NCBI RefSeq assembly: GCF_000970755.1
Contig: NZ_KQ034007.1
Location: 1,262,829-1,326,828, forward strand
DNA length: 64,000 nucleotides
Reading direction: 5' to 3'
Origin: Lactobacillus kimbladii
GTDB lineage: Bacteria > Bacillota > Bacilli > Lactobacillales > Lactobacillaceae
The notes beneath the pieces are model-generated. The model did no database searches. It was not told the origin of the DNA and was given only the letters and a program-made list of their open reading frames with translations. Shown piece by piece: positions 17,580-26,480 of the stretch (the first letter of the stretch is position 1; every line of letters begins with the position of its first letter). Both the position numbers and the translations under genes were made by a program.

Positions 17580-18776
17580 CTACTTCCTTTTCTTTACTTT
17601 TGCAGGTAAGTATAACCTTAATACGCCCCAGCTGAAAACAACTAAACATCCCATTGCCACAAATAAGTGTAAATTAATCGGTAAAGTGATCAGCCAGGAA
17701 ATACTGATTATAAGCCATTGAGCTAATAATATTCCTGCTAATGCGGATACTAAATCTAATCCCCGATTGGTACGCTCAATTGGATAAACACGATACATGA
17801 TATTGTTATCGAATTCATCAACCATTGGTATTAACTGGTAAATAGTTAAAAAGACTACTAAGCATGATAAACATAATGCCCAAACCCAATTTTGTACCAG
17901 CCAGGAAATTAAAACTGCAAAAGCAGTCATCCGCACTATTAAATTGATATTTTCGGGGTTTCTAAGCTCTGAACGGCGATACAAAAATTTATGCGGATTT
18001 TCTGACGCTAAATTTTTAGGCAATAAAAAATCCAAATATTTCCGTCTTTTAATGTTGGTCTGTCTTTCTTTAACGTCTGTGAACATACTAAAAGCGTTGT
18101 AAACAACATTTTTGCGCTTTTCTTCTTGCCCCACCGCATATTGCCAGTCAAAAAGAGCTGCATGCAGCGGATTCAAAACTAAAATAAAAACAGCAGCAGC
18201 TAGCAAAATTGCGATTATGATCATGCTCTGTGGTTTAAACATTCCCCAACCCAACAAAAGCAGGAAAAGGATATTTAAAATTAAGATGGAAATTTTACGG
18301 TTAAAGTATAAATTATATTCCATAACTTTAAGCTGCAGCACCTTGGCTAAAAAAACAGCAAAAACAGCGAAAATATAATCTAACAGTCCAATCTTTGCCT
18401 TGATCGTGGCAAAAGGAAATATAATCCCCGCCATTAAAACCAAGCAAATTGTAGGTACAATCAAGCTGTAAATTAACATTGGTTGCAAATATGATGCTAA
18501 GTTTTCATCTTCGGGCAGTAAAAATTGTAAATCAGCTGGTTTTAGCAAAGTTACCAGTTTGCCTATTAAAAGTGGCAGCCATAGCAAAATCCCAACTAGT
18601 GGACGGTAGTACCACAGACTTTCAGGCATGCTTTTCATTGCCTGTGCGTACCAGAACATGAGCGCTCCAAAAAGAAAAATCAGAGCCAAGATGAAGAAAT
18701 CATTAAAAACCAAAACTAGATATTTTAAAGATTGGCTTAAATTTTCCTGCAGCCTTCTTTTAGCCAAATCACGCAT
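17580..18776 (-). CDS. ecsB: ABC transporter permease EcsB
   Basis: The 398-aa protein is very hydrophobic, with about eight to ten membrane segments in pairs and a soluble loop near 215-260 rich in Lys and Arg. It matches EcsB in size and in its overlap (8 nt) with the cognate ATPase gene ecsA. In Bacillus, EcsAB affects secretion, regulated proteolysis and competence; its substrate is unsettled. I infer the same role here. Confidence 0.9.
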   Translation of the reverse strand: MRDLAKRRLQENLSQSLKYLVLVFNDFFILALIFLFGALMFWYAQAMKSMPESLWYYRPLVGILLWLPLLIGKLVTLLKPADLQFLLPEDENLASYLQPMLIYSLIVPTICLVLMAGIIFPFATIKAKIGLLDYIFAVFAVFLAKVLQLKVMEYNLYFNRKISILILNILFLLLLGWGMFKPQSMIIIAILLAAAVFILVLNPLHAALFDWQYAVGQEEKRKNVVYNAFSMFTDVKERQTNIKRRKYLDFLLPKNLASENPHKFLYRRSELRNPENINLIVRMTAFAVLISWLVQNWVWALCLSCLVVFLTIYQLIPMVDEFDNNIMYRVYPIERTNRGLDLVSALAGILLAQWLIISISWLITLPINLHLFVAMGCLVVFSWGVLRLYLPAKVKKRK

Positions 18777-19509
18777 TTTGTTGCTCCTGACTTAAAATCT
18801 GGTAAATTTGGTCAAATGAATCTGTTTCCTTTAAAGCATAGTGCATGCGAATTTCAGCCAAAGTGCCAGCAGCTGCAATTTTGCCATTGTTTAAGACCGC
18901 GTAGCGTGAAACTGCTTGGACACTGTTAGCTAAAATATGTGTTGACATTAACACCATTTTGCCTTGATCAGCAGCGCTTTTGATCAATTGAACTAAATTG
19001 GCTACTGCTAAAGGATCTAGTCCAGTGAACGGCTCGTCTATTACAAGGAGTTCTGTATTTGCCAAAAAGGCACACACAATCATGACTTTTTGTTTCATAC
19101 CCTTTGAAAAATGAATCGGCAACCAATCCAGTTTATCATCCAGCCTAAACATCTGCAGCAACTCATGAGCTTTTGCCCAAGCCTGCTTTTCATCTAACTG
19201 ATAGCTGAGAATAGTTAATTGCAGATGTTCCTTCAAAGTCAGTTCTGAATACAAAACCGGTGTTTCGGGAATATATGCGACTTGTCTTTTAAATTTAGTA
19301 GGTTGAGCAGCTAAATCAATGCCATTGAGAGTAATTTTCCCTTTTTGTGGTCGTAATAACCCCAAGATATGTTTAATTGTTGTCGATTTGCCAGCACCAT
19401 TTAGCCCAATAACTCCTAAAACTTCCCCTGGTTTAATTTCCAAGTTAATATCTTTAATGACTGGCACACCAATGTATCCACCAGTCAAATGTTCAATTTT
19501 TAAAGTCAT
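18769..19509 (-). CDS. ecsA: ABC transporter ATPase EcsA
   Basis: I place the start at 19509 (MTLKIEHL), after AGGAATT; the longer frame adds 11 residues and lacks a clear ribosome site. The 246 aa have Walker A GLNGAGKS at 35-42, a signature written FSKGM rather than LSGGQ, and Walker B LLVIDEPF. It partners EcsB, whose gene it overlaps. It is divergent from the HIT gene, with 90 bp between them to hold both promoters. Confidence 0.92.
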   Translation of the reverse strand: MTLKIEHLTGGYIGVPVIKDINLEIKPGEVLGVIGLNGAGKSTTIKHILGLLRPQKGKITLNGIDLAAQPTKFKRQVAYIPETPVLYSELTLKEHLQLTILSYQLDEKQAWAKAHELLQMFRLDDKLDWLPIHFSKGMKQKVMIVCAFLANTELLVIDEPFTGLDPLAVANLVQLIKSAADQGKMVLMSTHILANSVQAVSRYAVLNNGKIAAAGTLAEIRMHYALKETDSFDQIYQILSQEQQNA

Positions 19510-19599
19510 AATTCCTATCTTTCTTTTAATGAATTTACTCATTTAATATGATAGCATGATATTAAAAGAAACTAAATTTTGAAATGAAGAGGTTTTAAA

Positions 19600-20031
19600 A
19601 TGGAAGAATTAGATAAAGATTGCTTATTTTGTAAAATTATCACAGGTGAAGCCAACAGCTACACAGTTTTCGAGAATGATGACGTCAAAGCCTTCTTAGA
19701 CTTATCTCAAGTTAATCCCGGTCATACTCTGATGGTTCCTAAAAAACACATCACTAACTTTTTTGATTATACGCCTGAAGATGCTCAAAGATACTTGCAG
19801 TATATTCCAACAATTGCCAATGCAATTAAAAAGTTTGACCCAAGAATTACTGGTATGAACATTAGTAGCAATAATGGCGCTAGTGCTAGCCAAGTAGTAA
19901 TGCATTCACACATTCACTTTATACCACGCTTTGAAGGAGACGGTTTAAAGATTGCAACGCGCAATAATGCTGAAAAATATACTGAGGAAGATTACCAAAA
20001 AGTTGCAGCTGCAATTAGAGCCGAGTTCTAA
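19600..20031 (+). CDS. hit: HIT-family nucleotide hydrolase
   Basis: The 143 aa contain the histidine triad H102-S-H104-I-H106 and a CLFCKIITGE start typical of bacterial HinT-like proteins. They hydrolyse nucleoside phosphoramidates or dinucleotides; the cellular substrate is uncertain. GAAGAGG precedes the ATG. The gene is followed 6 nt later by the YtxH-like gene and then prsA. Confidence 0.95.
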   Translation: MEELDKDCLFCKIITGEANSYTVFENDDVKAFLDLSQVNPGHTLMVPKKHITNFFDYTPEDAQRYLQYIPTIANAIKKFDPRITGMNISSNNGASASQVVMHSHIHFIPRFEGDGLKIATRNNAEKYTEEDYQKVAAAIRAEF

Positions 20032-20037
20032 GGTGAC

Positions 20038-20382
20038 ATGATGAAACATTTTAGTTTAGGTTTAGCAGTGGGAGCGGGTTTTGGCGTTGTTCTTTCACTA
20101 TTTAAAGACCAAAATGGTAATCGTTTATTCCCATCGGTGCAAAAACAAATTAATTCAGTCAAAGAAGACATTAATGATCTTGCCATATCTAACAAAAAAT
20201 TAAAGACTGCCAAGCAGGAGTTAAAAGAGTCTTTGCCAGAAGCAAAAAGAGCTATTTCTGAATTACAAAATGAGGTGGAATATTATCAAATAGGCATTAA
20301 TCGAGTTATTGCCAGACTAAAAGGCAAAGCTTCAGCAATTAATCGTAATATTGAAAATGAAGCTGATAATTCTAAAAATTAG
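20038..20382 (+). CDS. YtxH-like membrane-anchored small protein
   Basis: The 114 aa have one N-terminal glycine-rich membrane segment (about 5-23, GLAVGAGFGVVLSLF) and then a long charged helical region likely to form a coiled coil. This is the YtxH-type layout found next to hit genes in Lactobacillales. The function is unknown. It is probably cotranscribed with hit. Confidence 0.75.
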   Translation: MMKHFSLGLAVGAGFGVVLSLFKDQNGNRLFPSVQKQINSVKEDINDLAISNKKLKTAKQELKESLPEAKRAISELQNEVEYYQIGINRVIARLKGKASAINRNIENEADNSKN

Positions 20383-20387
20383 TAAAG

Positions 20388-20440
20388 AAACTGGCAATTT
20401 TAGCAAAAAACTTAAAAATAAAAACTAGAATTGCCAGTTT
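20388..20440 (+). terminator. Long inverted repeat between the YtxH-like gene and prsA
   Basis: Fourteen bases at 20388-20401 (AAACTGGCAATTTT) pair with 20427-20440, with a 25-base A-rich loop. The plus-strand side is followed by TTTATGTTATATT, a poor T-run. It could be a weak terminator of hit-ytxH or a structure near the prsA promoter. Confidence 0.45.
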
Positions 20441-20495
20441 ATGTTATATTAGTTGTCGGTGACTTAATTTATTAAGGATGTGGAGAATTTATTTT

Positions 20496-21395
20496 ATGAA
20501 AAAATATATCAGAAAAGCAGCAGCTGTGATTGCCGTAGCAAGTATGGCCTTATCAACAGCGGCCTGTTCCAATGGCGGTAAAACCGTTGCTTCTTATAAA
20601 GGCGGCAAGATTACTCAGCAAGAATACTATGACGAAATGAAAAAGTCTCAGTCTGGTAAAACCGCCCTGGCAAACATGATTATCAATCGTGTTCTAGAGC
20701 AACAATATGGCAACAAGGTTTCAAAGAAGCAAGTTGATAAACAATACAATAATTACAAAAAGCAATACGGTAGTCAATTTGATGCCGTTTTGCAACAAAA
20801 TGGCATGACTGCTTCAAGTTTCAAGCAAAACTTGAAAACAAACCTGCTTACTGAAGCTGCTTTAAAGGACATTAAGAAGATCTCAAAGAGTCAAGAAGAT
20901 AAAGTTTGGAAAGATTATCAACCAAAGGTTAAAGTACAACATATTTTAGTTTCCAAAAAATCTAAAGCAGAAGAAATTACTAATGAGCTAAAAAATGGTA
21001 AAAGTTTTAAGAGTTTAGTGAAAAAGTATTCTTTAGATACAGGAACTAAAAACAATGAAGGAAAGTTGCCTGCTTTTGATTCTACTGATTCCAGTTTAGA
21101 TCCTGCGTTTAAGAAAGCCGCTTTTAAATTAAAGACTGGCGAAATAACAAAGAGCCCAGTTAAATCTCAATCAGGTTATCACGTAATCAAAATGATTAAG
21201 CACCCTGCTAAAGGAACTTTTGCTTCACACAAAAAAGAGATTGATGACCAGATCTATCAGACGATGTCACAAGACCAACAAACTATGCATGATGTTCTAG
21301 CCAAAGTTATTAAAAAGGCTGGAGTTGACATAAAAGATAAAGATCTAAAAGATGTCTTAGCTTCTTATGTTTCTACATCTACTGATAAAAAATAA
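20496..21395 (+). CDS. prsA: Foldase lipoprotein PrsA (parvulin-type PPIase)
   Basis: PrsA folds secreted proteins outside the membrane. The start at 20496 (MKKYIRK) follows GGAG; the upstream in-frame ATG adds six poor residues. The 299 aa have a lipobox LSTAAC with Cys24, an N-terminal chaperone region, a parvulin domain (about 135-230; VQHILVSKKSKAEEI, GYHVIKM) and a charged C-terminal helix. A strong bidirectional terminator follows. Confidence 0.95.
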   Translation: MKKYIRKAAAVIAVASMALSTAACSNGGKTVASYKGGKITQQEYYDEMKKSQSGKTALANMIINRVLEQQYGNKVSKKQVDKQYNNYKKQYGSQFDAVLQQNGMTASSFKQNLKTNLLTEAALKDIKKISKSQEDKVWKDYQPKVKVQHILVSKKSKAEEITNELKNGKSFKSLVKKYSLDTGTKNNEGKLPAFDSTDSSLDPAFKKAAFKLKTGEITKSPVKSQSGYHVIKMIKHPAKGTFASHKKEIDDQIYQTMSQDQQTMHDVLAKVIKKAGVDIKDKDLKDVLASYVSTSTDKK

Positions 21396-21412
21396 TTATA
21401 TTAAAGTATATT

Positions 21413-21442
21413 AAAAGAGTTCAAGCATGCTTGAACTCTTTT
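21413..21442. terminator. Bidirectional terminator between prsA and yhaM
   Basis: A perfect 15-bp palindrome is flanked by A-run and T-run. It serves prsA on the plus strand and yhaM on the minus strand; the yhaM stop codon starts 2 bases beyond it. Confidence 0.92.
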
Positions 21443-21443
21443 T

Positions 21444-22421
21444 TTACTCTAATTTATGAGCCTTTCCTAGTGATTCATCTGTTTTGGGTCTATAAAATTT
21501 ACGGCCGCCTTGACTCATTATATTATCGGTAAAGTTACCAGGACGAGTGTGCTGTAAGGCATTGGTGATAGCATAAACAGATGCGTCCAAATCATCTATG
21601 CGGTGCAATAACTCGGCTTCAAGTAAAGCAGGTAACTTAGGTGAGCCATATTCAAATTTACCATGATGAGATAAAACCATATGCCGTAGGAGCAACAAGT
21701 CCTCAGATTCTAAATCAATTTTAAGCTGTTGAGCCGCGAGCATAATTTGTTCATCAATTAAAACCAAATGTCCAATCAGGTTACCTTCAGTTGTATATTG
21801 AGTCGCAGCCGGACCGGTTAATTCGAGTACTTTGCCCATATCATGGAGAATACAGCCGGCATATAACAAAGAACGGTTAATTTGCGAATAATTATCAGCT
21901 AAACCTTTTGCATCACGCAGCATCGATACAGTATGGTAGGCTAATCCACCACGCACTGCATGGTGGTTACTCTTACCAGCAGGAAATTCAAAAAAACGTT
22001 TATCCCATTTTTTTAATAAGAATCGTACGATCCTGTTCCAAGTAGGATTCAGTATCTCAAAGACATATTGGTTTATTTCTTCTTTCATATCAGCTATTTT
22101 TTCAGGAGCTGATTTGATAAATTGCCTAAGATCATACCCTTCTTCGGGGCCCACAACACGCAAACTATAAATCTTTATTTGTGGTTGTCCCTGATATTCT
22201 TCGCGCTTGCCATCAAGCTCAACAATAGTCCCTGCATTAAATGTTGCAGCATCTTGATCATTTGCATCCCAAAAATTGCCGCGAATTTCACCAGATGAGT
22301 CACTAAATGACATTGCTAAATATAGTTTGCCTTTTTTTGTATGTCTTAATTGAGAATTATTAATTAGCACAACCAACTCTAGTTCTTCGCCATCATTATA
22401 ATCCAGCAAACGTTTATACAT
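21444..22421 (-). CDS. yhaM: 3'-5' exoribonuclease YhaM
   Basis: YhaM trims RNA 3' ends. The 325 aa have an N-terminal OB fold (about 10-90, with FSDSSGEIRGNFWDA) and a C-terminal HD domain (about 155-290) with HAVRGGLAYHTVSM, CILHDMGKV and LSHHGKFEYGSP. Length and motif order match the family. It ends an operon with pbp, yheA, yhaO and yhaN; its start overlaps yhaN by 8 nt. Confidence 0.95.
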   Translation of the reverse strand: MYKRLLDYNDGEELELVVLINNSQLRHTKKGKLYLAMSFSDSSGEIRGNFWDANDQDAATFNAGTIVELDGKREEYQGQPQIKIYSLRVVGPEEGYDLRQFIKSAPEKIADMKEEINQYVFEILNPTWNRIVRFLLKKWDKRFFEFPAGKSNHHAVRGGLAYHTVSMLRDAKGLADNYSQINRSLLYAGCILHDMGKVLELTGPAATQYTTEGNLIGHLVLIDEQIMLAAQQLKIDLESEDLLLLRHMVLSHHGKFEYGSPKLPALLEAELLHRIDDLDASVYAITNALQHTRPGNFTDNIMSQGGRKFYRPKTDESLGKAHKLE

Positions 22422-24915
22422 TTTTAGTTCCTCTCTTAAAAGTTAGCGGTTGTATTCGCAATTTATCAACAAGACTTGTTTGCGCAGTAAAAATTAATAC
22501 CTGATTGTTTCTAGCAATTGCTTGAAGCAGCTTTTCAATTTCATCAACTCTGTGATCATCAAAATTAACAAAAGAGTCGTCTATTAAAATAGGTAAATTT
22601 ATTTCATCTCGTATTTGTTGAATAAAAGCCAGTTTTAACGCAAAGTATAATTGTTCAGAAGTTCCTCGTGAAAGATATTGCACTTCTATTTTTTTACCAT
22701 CAAAACGAGTAACCGTTATTTTTTTATCAATTTCAATATTATTATACCGGTTATCCGTTAATAGTCGCAAATATTCTTTAGCAGTAACCAGCATTTTGGG
22801 AAAGCGTTCATTCGAAGCTAAATCAAGAGCACGACTAATCCATTTGGCGGTAAATAGGTCAGCCAAATATTCAACGCTCAAATTTTTCAATCTTGCCTTT
22901 AAGTTAGCCAGCTTTTGCTTTTCCACGAAAACAGCTGTTGAGTTTGCCAAGTTTTCCATTTTGACTTTTATTTCAGCTGCTTTTCCTTGTAAGTGATTAA
23001 TATTTTCATGAACTGCAGAAATTTTTGACCTTAAATTTGCAAGTTCAGTTTGATTTTCCGTTTTATTTTTAGCATAACTTTTTAATTCACTCAAATCATT
23101 TTGCAAATTTGTCTTAAGAGCATCGATCTGGTTTTGTATTTCATCCTGCTTTAGCTTTTGTTTTTGTATTTGCTCATATTCAGCTAAACTAGTAACTTGA
23201 GCCTTTGCCAGAACCATTTTTAGCTTAGTTTCATTTTCAGTTAGTTCATCTTTATTTTCAGCCAAACTATTTTCCAAGCTAGTTTGCCTTTCTCGACGTA
23301 AACGTTCTAAATTTATTTTCTTGGTCAGTTGATCCAGTCCATTCAAAATATCTGCAAAAGTATTTACAGTTTGCTTCAGTTCATGTCCTAATTGAACTGC
23401 TATCGGCTTGACTAATCCTATTAATTCAGTTTTTCGCTGATCATTTCTTTTTAGATTTTGAATTAATACTTGATATTGTCGCCATTCATTAATTAAATTA
23501 TTTATATCTAAATTGATGGGCTTAATTCCATATCGTTTTTCAAAGGTTTGTCTTTGTTGCCTTATTTTTTCATTTTGCTCTGTGGCAATTTTTACTGCTT
23601 TTTGCGTTTGCTTTTGCTGGTAAGAACCAAATACTACTAGAGCCAATCCCATACCAACAGCTAAAAAACCAAAAGCTCGTGCAATAAACAACAAAATTAA
23701 ACCGACTACAAAAATAACGCCACCAAATAAAAGATACTGCTTAGAATTACCATTCTTACTCTGCCCAATCTTCAATTCCTTTTGGGGTAGTTTTTGATAG
23801 TCTTCTTGCAGTTTAATAATTTCTTCTTGCTCCATTCCCACAATCTTATTCAGATTGGGATCGAGTGCAATAAGTTGATTTTGCTCATCTTTAATTTGTT
23901 CATCTTTTTGCAAGCAGTTACTATATTCTGATTGCCATTGCAATATTTCCGGCTTTTTTTGAATAAGCTTTGAAACTGCTGTATTTTCTTCAGGATCATC
24001 AGAATATTCATTTAACTTTGCTATGATTTTTTGTTGTTTTTTATGCAAAGATTCAGCATGCATTGTTAAAGTTTGTGCAGACTGAAACTGCTCTGAATCA
24101 AAATTAATTGTTCTAACTTGATTTTGCAAATCTTGCAATTTTTCGTAACTCGGAAAAAGTTTTTGAATCTTATCTAAACTGTCATACTCTTTTTGTAATT
24201 CAAGTTCTTTTTGCTCTTCTTGATGTTGCAAACCTTTTTGCTTCTTAAAATTGTCATTGAGTTCTTGGTAAACCGAAAATTCATTTTCAGAGTTACTGAC
24301 TTCATTTTCTTGTTCTTTAATTTCTAACAACAATTGGTTAATAGGCGGCTTTCTACCAGTCTTTTTGAACAAGGCGTCAGCACTTTTAGCAAAATCGTCA
24401 CGTAAAGTTATCAGACTGTCGCTATTAGCCGCACCCAAATAATAGATACGTTCCATTAAGTCTTTCTGCTTAATCTGATCAACTTTTGCCAGCATATCCT
24501 GATTAAAAATAAAACTGTCAGTATAAAATTTACCATCAATATTTTTAATTTGATCAAAAAAAACACTTTCTGGTATAACCTGATTGTCACATTTAACAGT
24601 CAGAGTGCCAGCTTTTGACCCTTTACCCTTTGCATAAAGTCTTTCCAATTGATAATGCTGACCATTTTCATTTTCAAAAAATAAAGACCCACCCATTGGA
24701 CTAACTTGTGCCAAAGGAGTATAGTTCTCAAAAAATTCTGAACCCTGATTGGCAAGGTGGAAACCAAATAAAATCTGCTTAATGAAGGCAACGACGGTAC
24801 TCTTTCCCGCTTCATTTACCCCATAAAAAACATCAATATTTGAATTTGTTAAGTCAAAAGTAAAGTTTGAAAATTGACCAAAATTAACTATTTGAATTCT
24901 AATTAATTTCATCAT
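22414..24915 (-). CDS. yhaN: SMC/SbcC-like ATPase YhaN
   Basis: The 833 aa have a split ATPase: Walker A GVNEAGKST at 32-40, and near the C-terminus the signature YLSRGTSEQLYFALK and Walker B LPILIDDSFVNFD. Long coiled coils lie between. Unusually for an SMC-like protein, a hydrophobic hairpin (about 383-430, two membrane helices) interrupts the middle, a feature of the YhaN family. It pairs with the YhaO nuclease, whose gene it overlaps by 17 nt, probably as an SbcCD-like complex at the membrane. Confidence 0.88.
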   Translation of the reverse strand: MMKLIRIQIVNFGQFSNFTFDLTNSNIDVFYGVNEAGKSTVVAFIKQILFGFHLANQGSEFFENYTPLAQVSPMGGSLFFENENGQHYQLERLYAKGKGSKAGTLTVKCDNQVIPESVFFDQIKNIDGKFYTDSFIFNQDMLAKVDQIKQKDLMERIYYLGAANSDSLITLRDDFAKSADALFKKTGRKPPINQLLLEIKEQENEVSNSENEFSVYQELNDNFKKQKGLQHQEEQKELELQKEYDSLDKIQKLFPSYEKLQDLQNQVRTINFDSEQFQSAQTLTMHAESLHKKQQKIIAKLNEYSDDPEENTAVSKLIQKKPEILQWQSEYSNCLQKDEQIKDEQNQLIALDPNLNKIVGMEQEEIIKLQEDYQKLPQKELKIGQSKNGNSKQYLLFGGVIFVVGLILLFIARAFGFLAVGMGLALVVFGSYQQKQTQKAVKIATEQNEKIRQQRQTFEKRYGIKPINLDINNLINEWRQYQVLIQNLKRNDQRKTELIGLVKPIAVQLGHELKQTVNTFADILNGLDQLTKKINLERLRRERQTSLENSLAENKDELTENETKLKMVLAKAQVTSLAEYEQIQKQKLKQDEIQNQIDALKTNLQNDLSELKSYAKNKTENQTELANLRSKISAVHENINHLQGKAAEIKVKMENLANSTAVFVEKQKLANLKARLKNLSVEYLADLFTAKWISRALDLASNERFPKMLVTAKEYLRLLTDNRYNNIEIDKKITVTRFDGKKIEVQYLSRGTSEQLYFALKLAFIQQIRDEINLPILIDDSFVNFDDHRVDEIEKLLQAIARNNQVLIFTAQTSLVDKLRIQPLTFKRGTKNV

Positions 24916-26110
24916 TAGCTCCTTTCAATTTACTATTCAACTTAACTTCAGCGAGTTGCTTCACTTCCTGAGCAAATTCAGGGTCTTGGGCTAAAGTATC
25001 AGTATAATCAGATTTTAAAGCCCAAATTTTGCTTATTTGAGCAAATTGTTCAGAACTAAAAACTTCTTTTTCAGCCTGTTTAAAGTATTTTTGATCATTA
25101 GAAGCGATTTCTAAATTATCCCCATTAATAAACCTCACATCTACCAATTGTGAATCGTGAGTCAGTTTTCTGGAAATCATTTGCCAAAAATCACTGTCTT
25201 GAACCAATTCTTTTTCTTTTTCATTCAAAAAATCAGCACCCTTAATTTGCAGACAAAAATAAGTAGTTGATATTGCGGACAAACAATTAATAACCATATT
25301 TTCCAGTTCAGTTTTTGTCATTGGTTGTGTTAATTCAATTTCTTTTTTACTCCATGTAATAGAATTAGTCTGCACAAAATGAATCTTAGTTTGTTTTGTT
25401 TGCTCATCAATAGTTCCTAAATAGCAACCTTTTGGGCCGGTTTCATTAATGTGACGCCCTTGGATATTTCCCGGGTATACAATTAATGGCGTTTCGGACA
25501 AGACTTGTCTTAAATGAATATGACCCAATGCAAAATAATTGTAATTGAGATTTTGTAACTCACTCAAACTAAAAGGCGCATAAACATTTTGTGCACTTGC
25601 ACCAGCTCTTTCCTGTGCGTGCATGATCCCAAAGGTATAACGATTGCTTTTAGCAGGAAACTGCGCTGCAAAGTCTTCATTAATATGATTTGCCAAATAT
25701 GAAAAGCCTGTCACGTCATACTCAAAACCATTTTTTGTTTTATAAGAGACAGTTTCTACTTTTTCACCATTACCCAATAATTTGAAATAGGGACTTTCAG
25801 CGACCAGCAAGTCTTCTTTTGCCATATGATCATGATTACCAAAAATCATAATTACCTGAATCTGCGCATTGACTAGTCGCTCAATTTCATGGGCAAAAAA
25901 AATTTGTGCACTGGGAGTTGGCTTGAAACTATCAAAAGTATCCCCAGCAATTAATACTAAATCTACCTTTTCTTTCAGAGCCAGATCTACAATCTTAGTT
26001 AAAGATTGCATTGGAGCATTTTGAATCTGCTTAAAACTCTCAGATGGTAAAAAAGATAGCCCCAAAAATGGACTATCTAAATGTGCGTCAGCAAAATGGA
26101 TAAATTTCAT
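24899..26110 (-). CDS. yhaO: SbcD-like metallophosphoesterase/nuclease YhaO
   Basis: The 403 aa have the calcineurin-like metal motifs: FADAHLDSPF (D8, H10), AGDTFDSF, FGNHDHM and ALGHIHLRQV. This is the DNA repair exonuclease branch. A C-terminal helical part would bind YhaN. The gene lies 2 nt after the YheA-like gene and overlaps yhaN. Confidence 0.9.
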   Translation of the reverse strand: MKFIHFADAHLDSPFLGLSFLPSESFKQIQNAPMQSLTKIVDLALKEKVDLVLIAGDTFDSFKPTPSAQIFFAHEIERLVNAQIQVIMIFGNHDHMAKEDLLVAESPYFKLLGNGEKVETVSYKTKNGFEYDVTGFSYLANHINEDFAAQFPAKSNRYTFGIMHAQERAGASAQNVYAPFSLSELQNLNYNYFALGHIHLRQVLSETPLIVYPGNIQGRHINETGPKGCYLGTIDEQTKQTKIHFVQTNSITWSKKEIELTQPMTKTELENMVINCLSAISTTYFCLQIKGADFLNEKEKELVQDSDFWQMISRKLTHDSQLVDVRFINGDNLEIASNDQKYFKQAEKEVFSSEQFAQISKIWALKSDYTDTLAQDPEFAQEVKQLAEVKLNSKLKGANDEIN

Positions 26111-26112
26111 TA

Positions 26113-26466
26113 TTATTTATTCCTAAGACCGTCATAAAGGTCATTAATTGGCTTAGCAATTGCTTTTTGAACATCATCAATAGTTTTATACATACTTTGT
26201 TCAGCCTGCAAGAGCTTTAATATTTGGGCATCTTTTTGCACCTTTTCATTTAATTTTTTATAATCCTCTTCTAAGTCCTTAGGAAAATCTCTTCCTTCAG
26301 ACTGTGAATTAATAATCTTTGTCTGCATCTCATCCATCTGTTTGAACAAAGCTGTACTTTCTTCATTGTTTTTAACCGCAGCAATAGCATCACTTAAAGC
26401 CTTAAATTCGTCAAGCTTTTGTAGATCAGTTGCTACTTGATTTGCTGAATCATAAATATTAATCAT
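26113..26466 (-). CDS. YlbF/YheA-family helical protein
   Basis: The 117 aa are almost all helical, with the family start NIYDSANQVATDLQKLDEF and FKQMDEMQTKI. Paralogues YlbF and YmcA in Bacillus work with RNase Y in RNA processing; YheA itself is poorly known. Its place beside yhaM, an RNase, and yhaNO is conserved in lactobacilli. Confidence 0.88.
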   Translation of the reverse strand: MINIYDSANQVATDLQKLDEFKALSDAIAAVKNNEESTALFKQMDEMQTKIINSQSEGRDFPKDLEEDYKKLNEKVQKDAQILKLLQAEQSMYKTIDDVQKAIAKPINDLYDGLRNK

Positions 26467-26480
26467 CTTTTTCCTCCTAA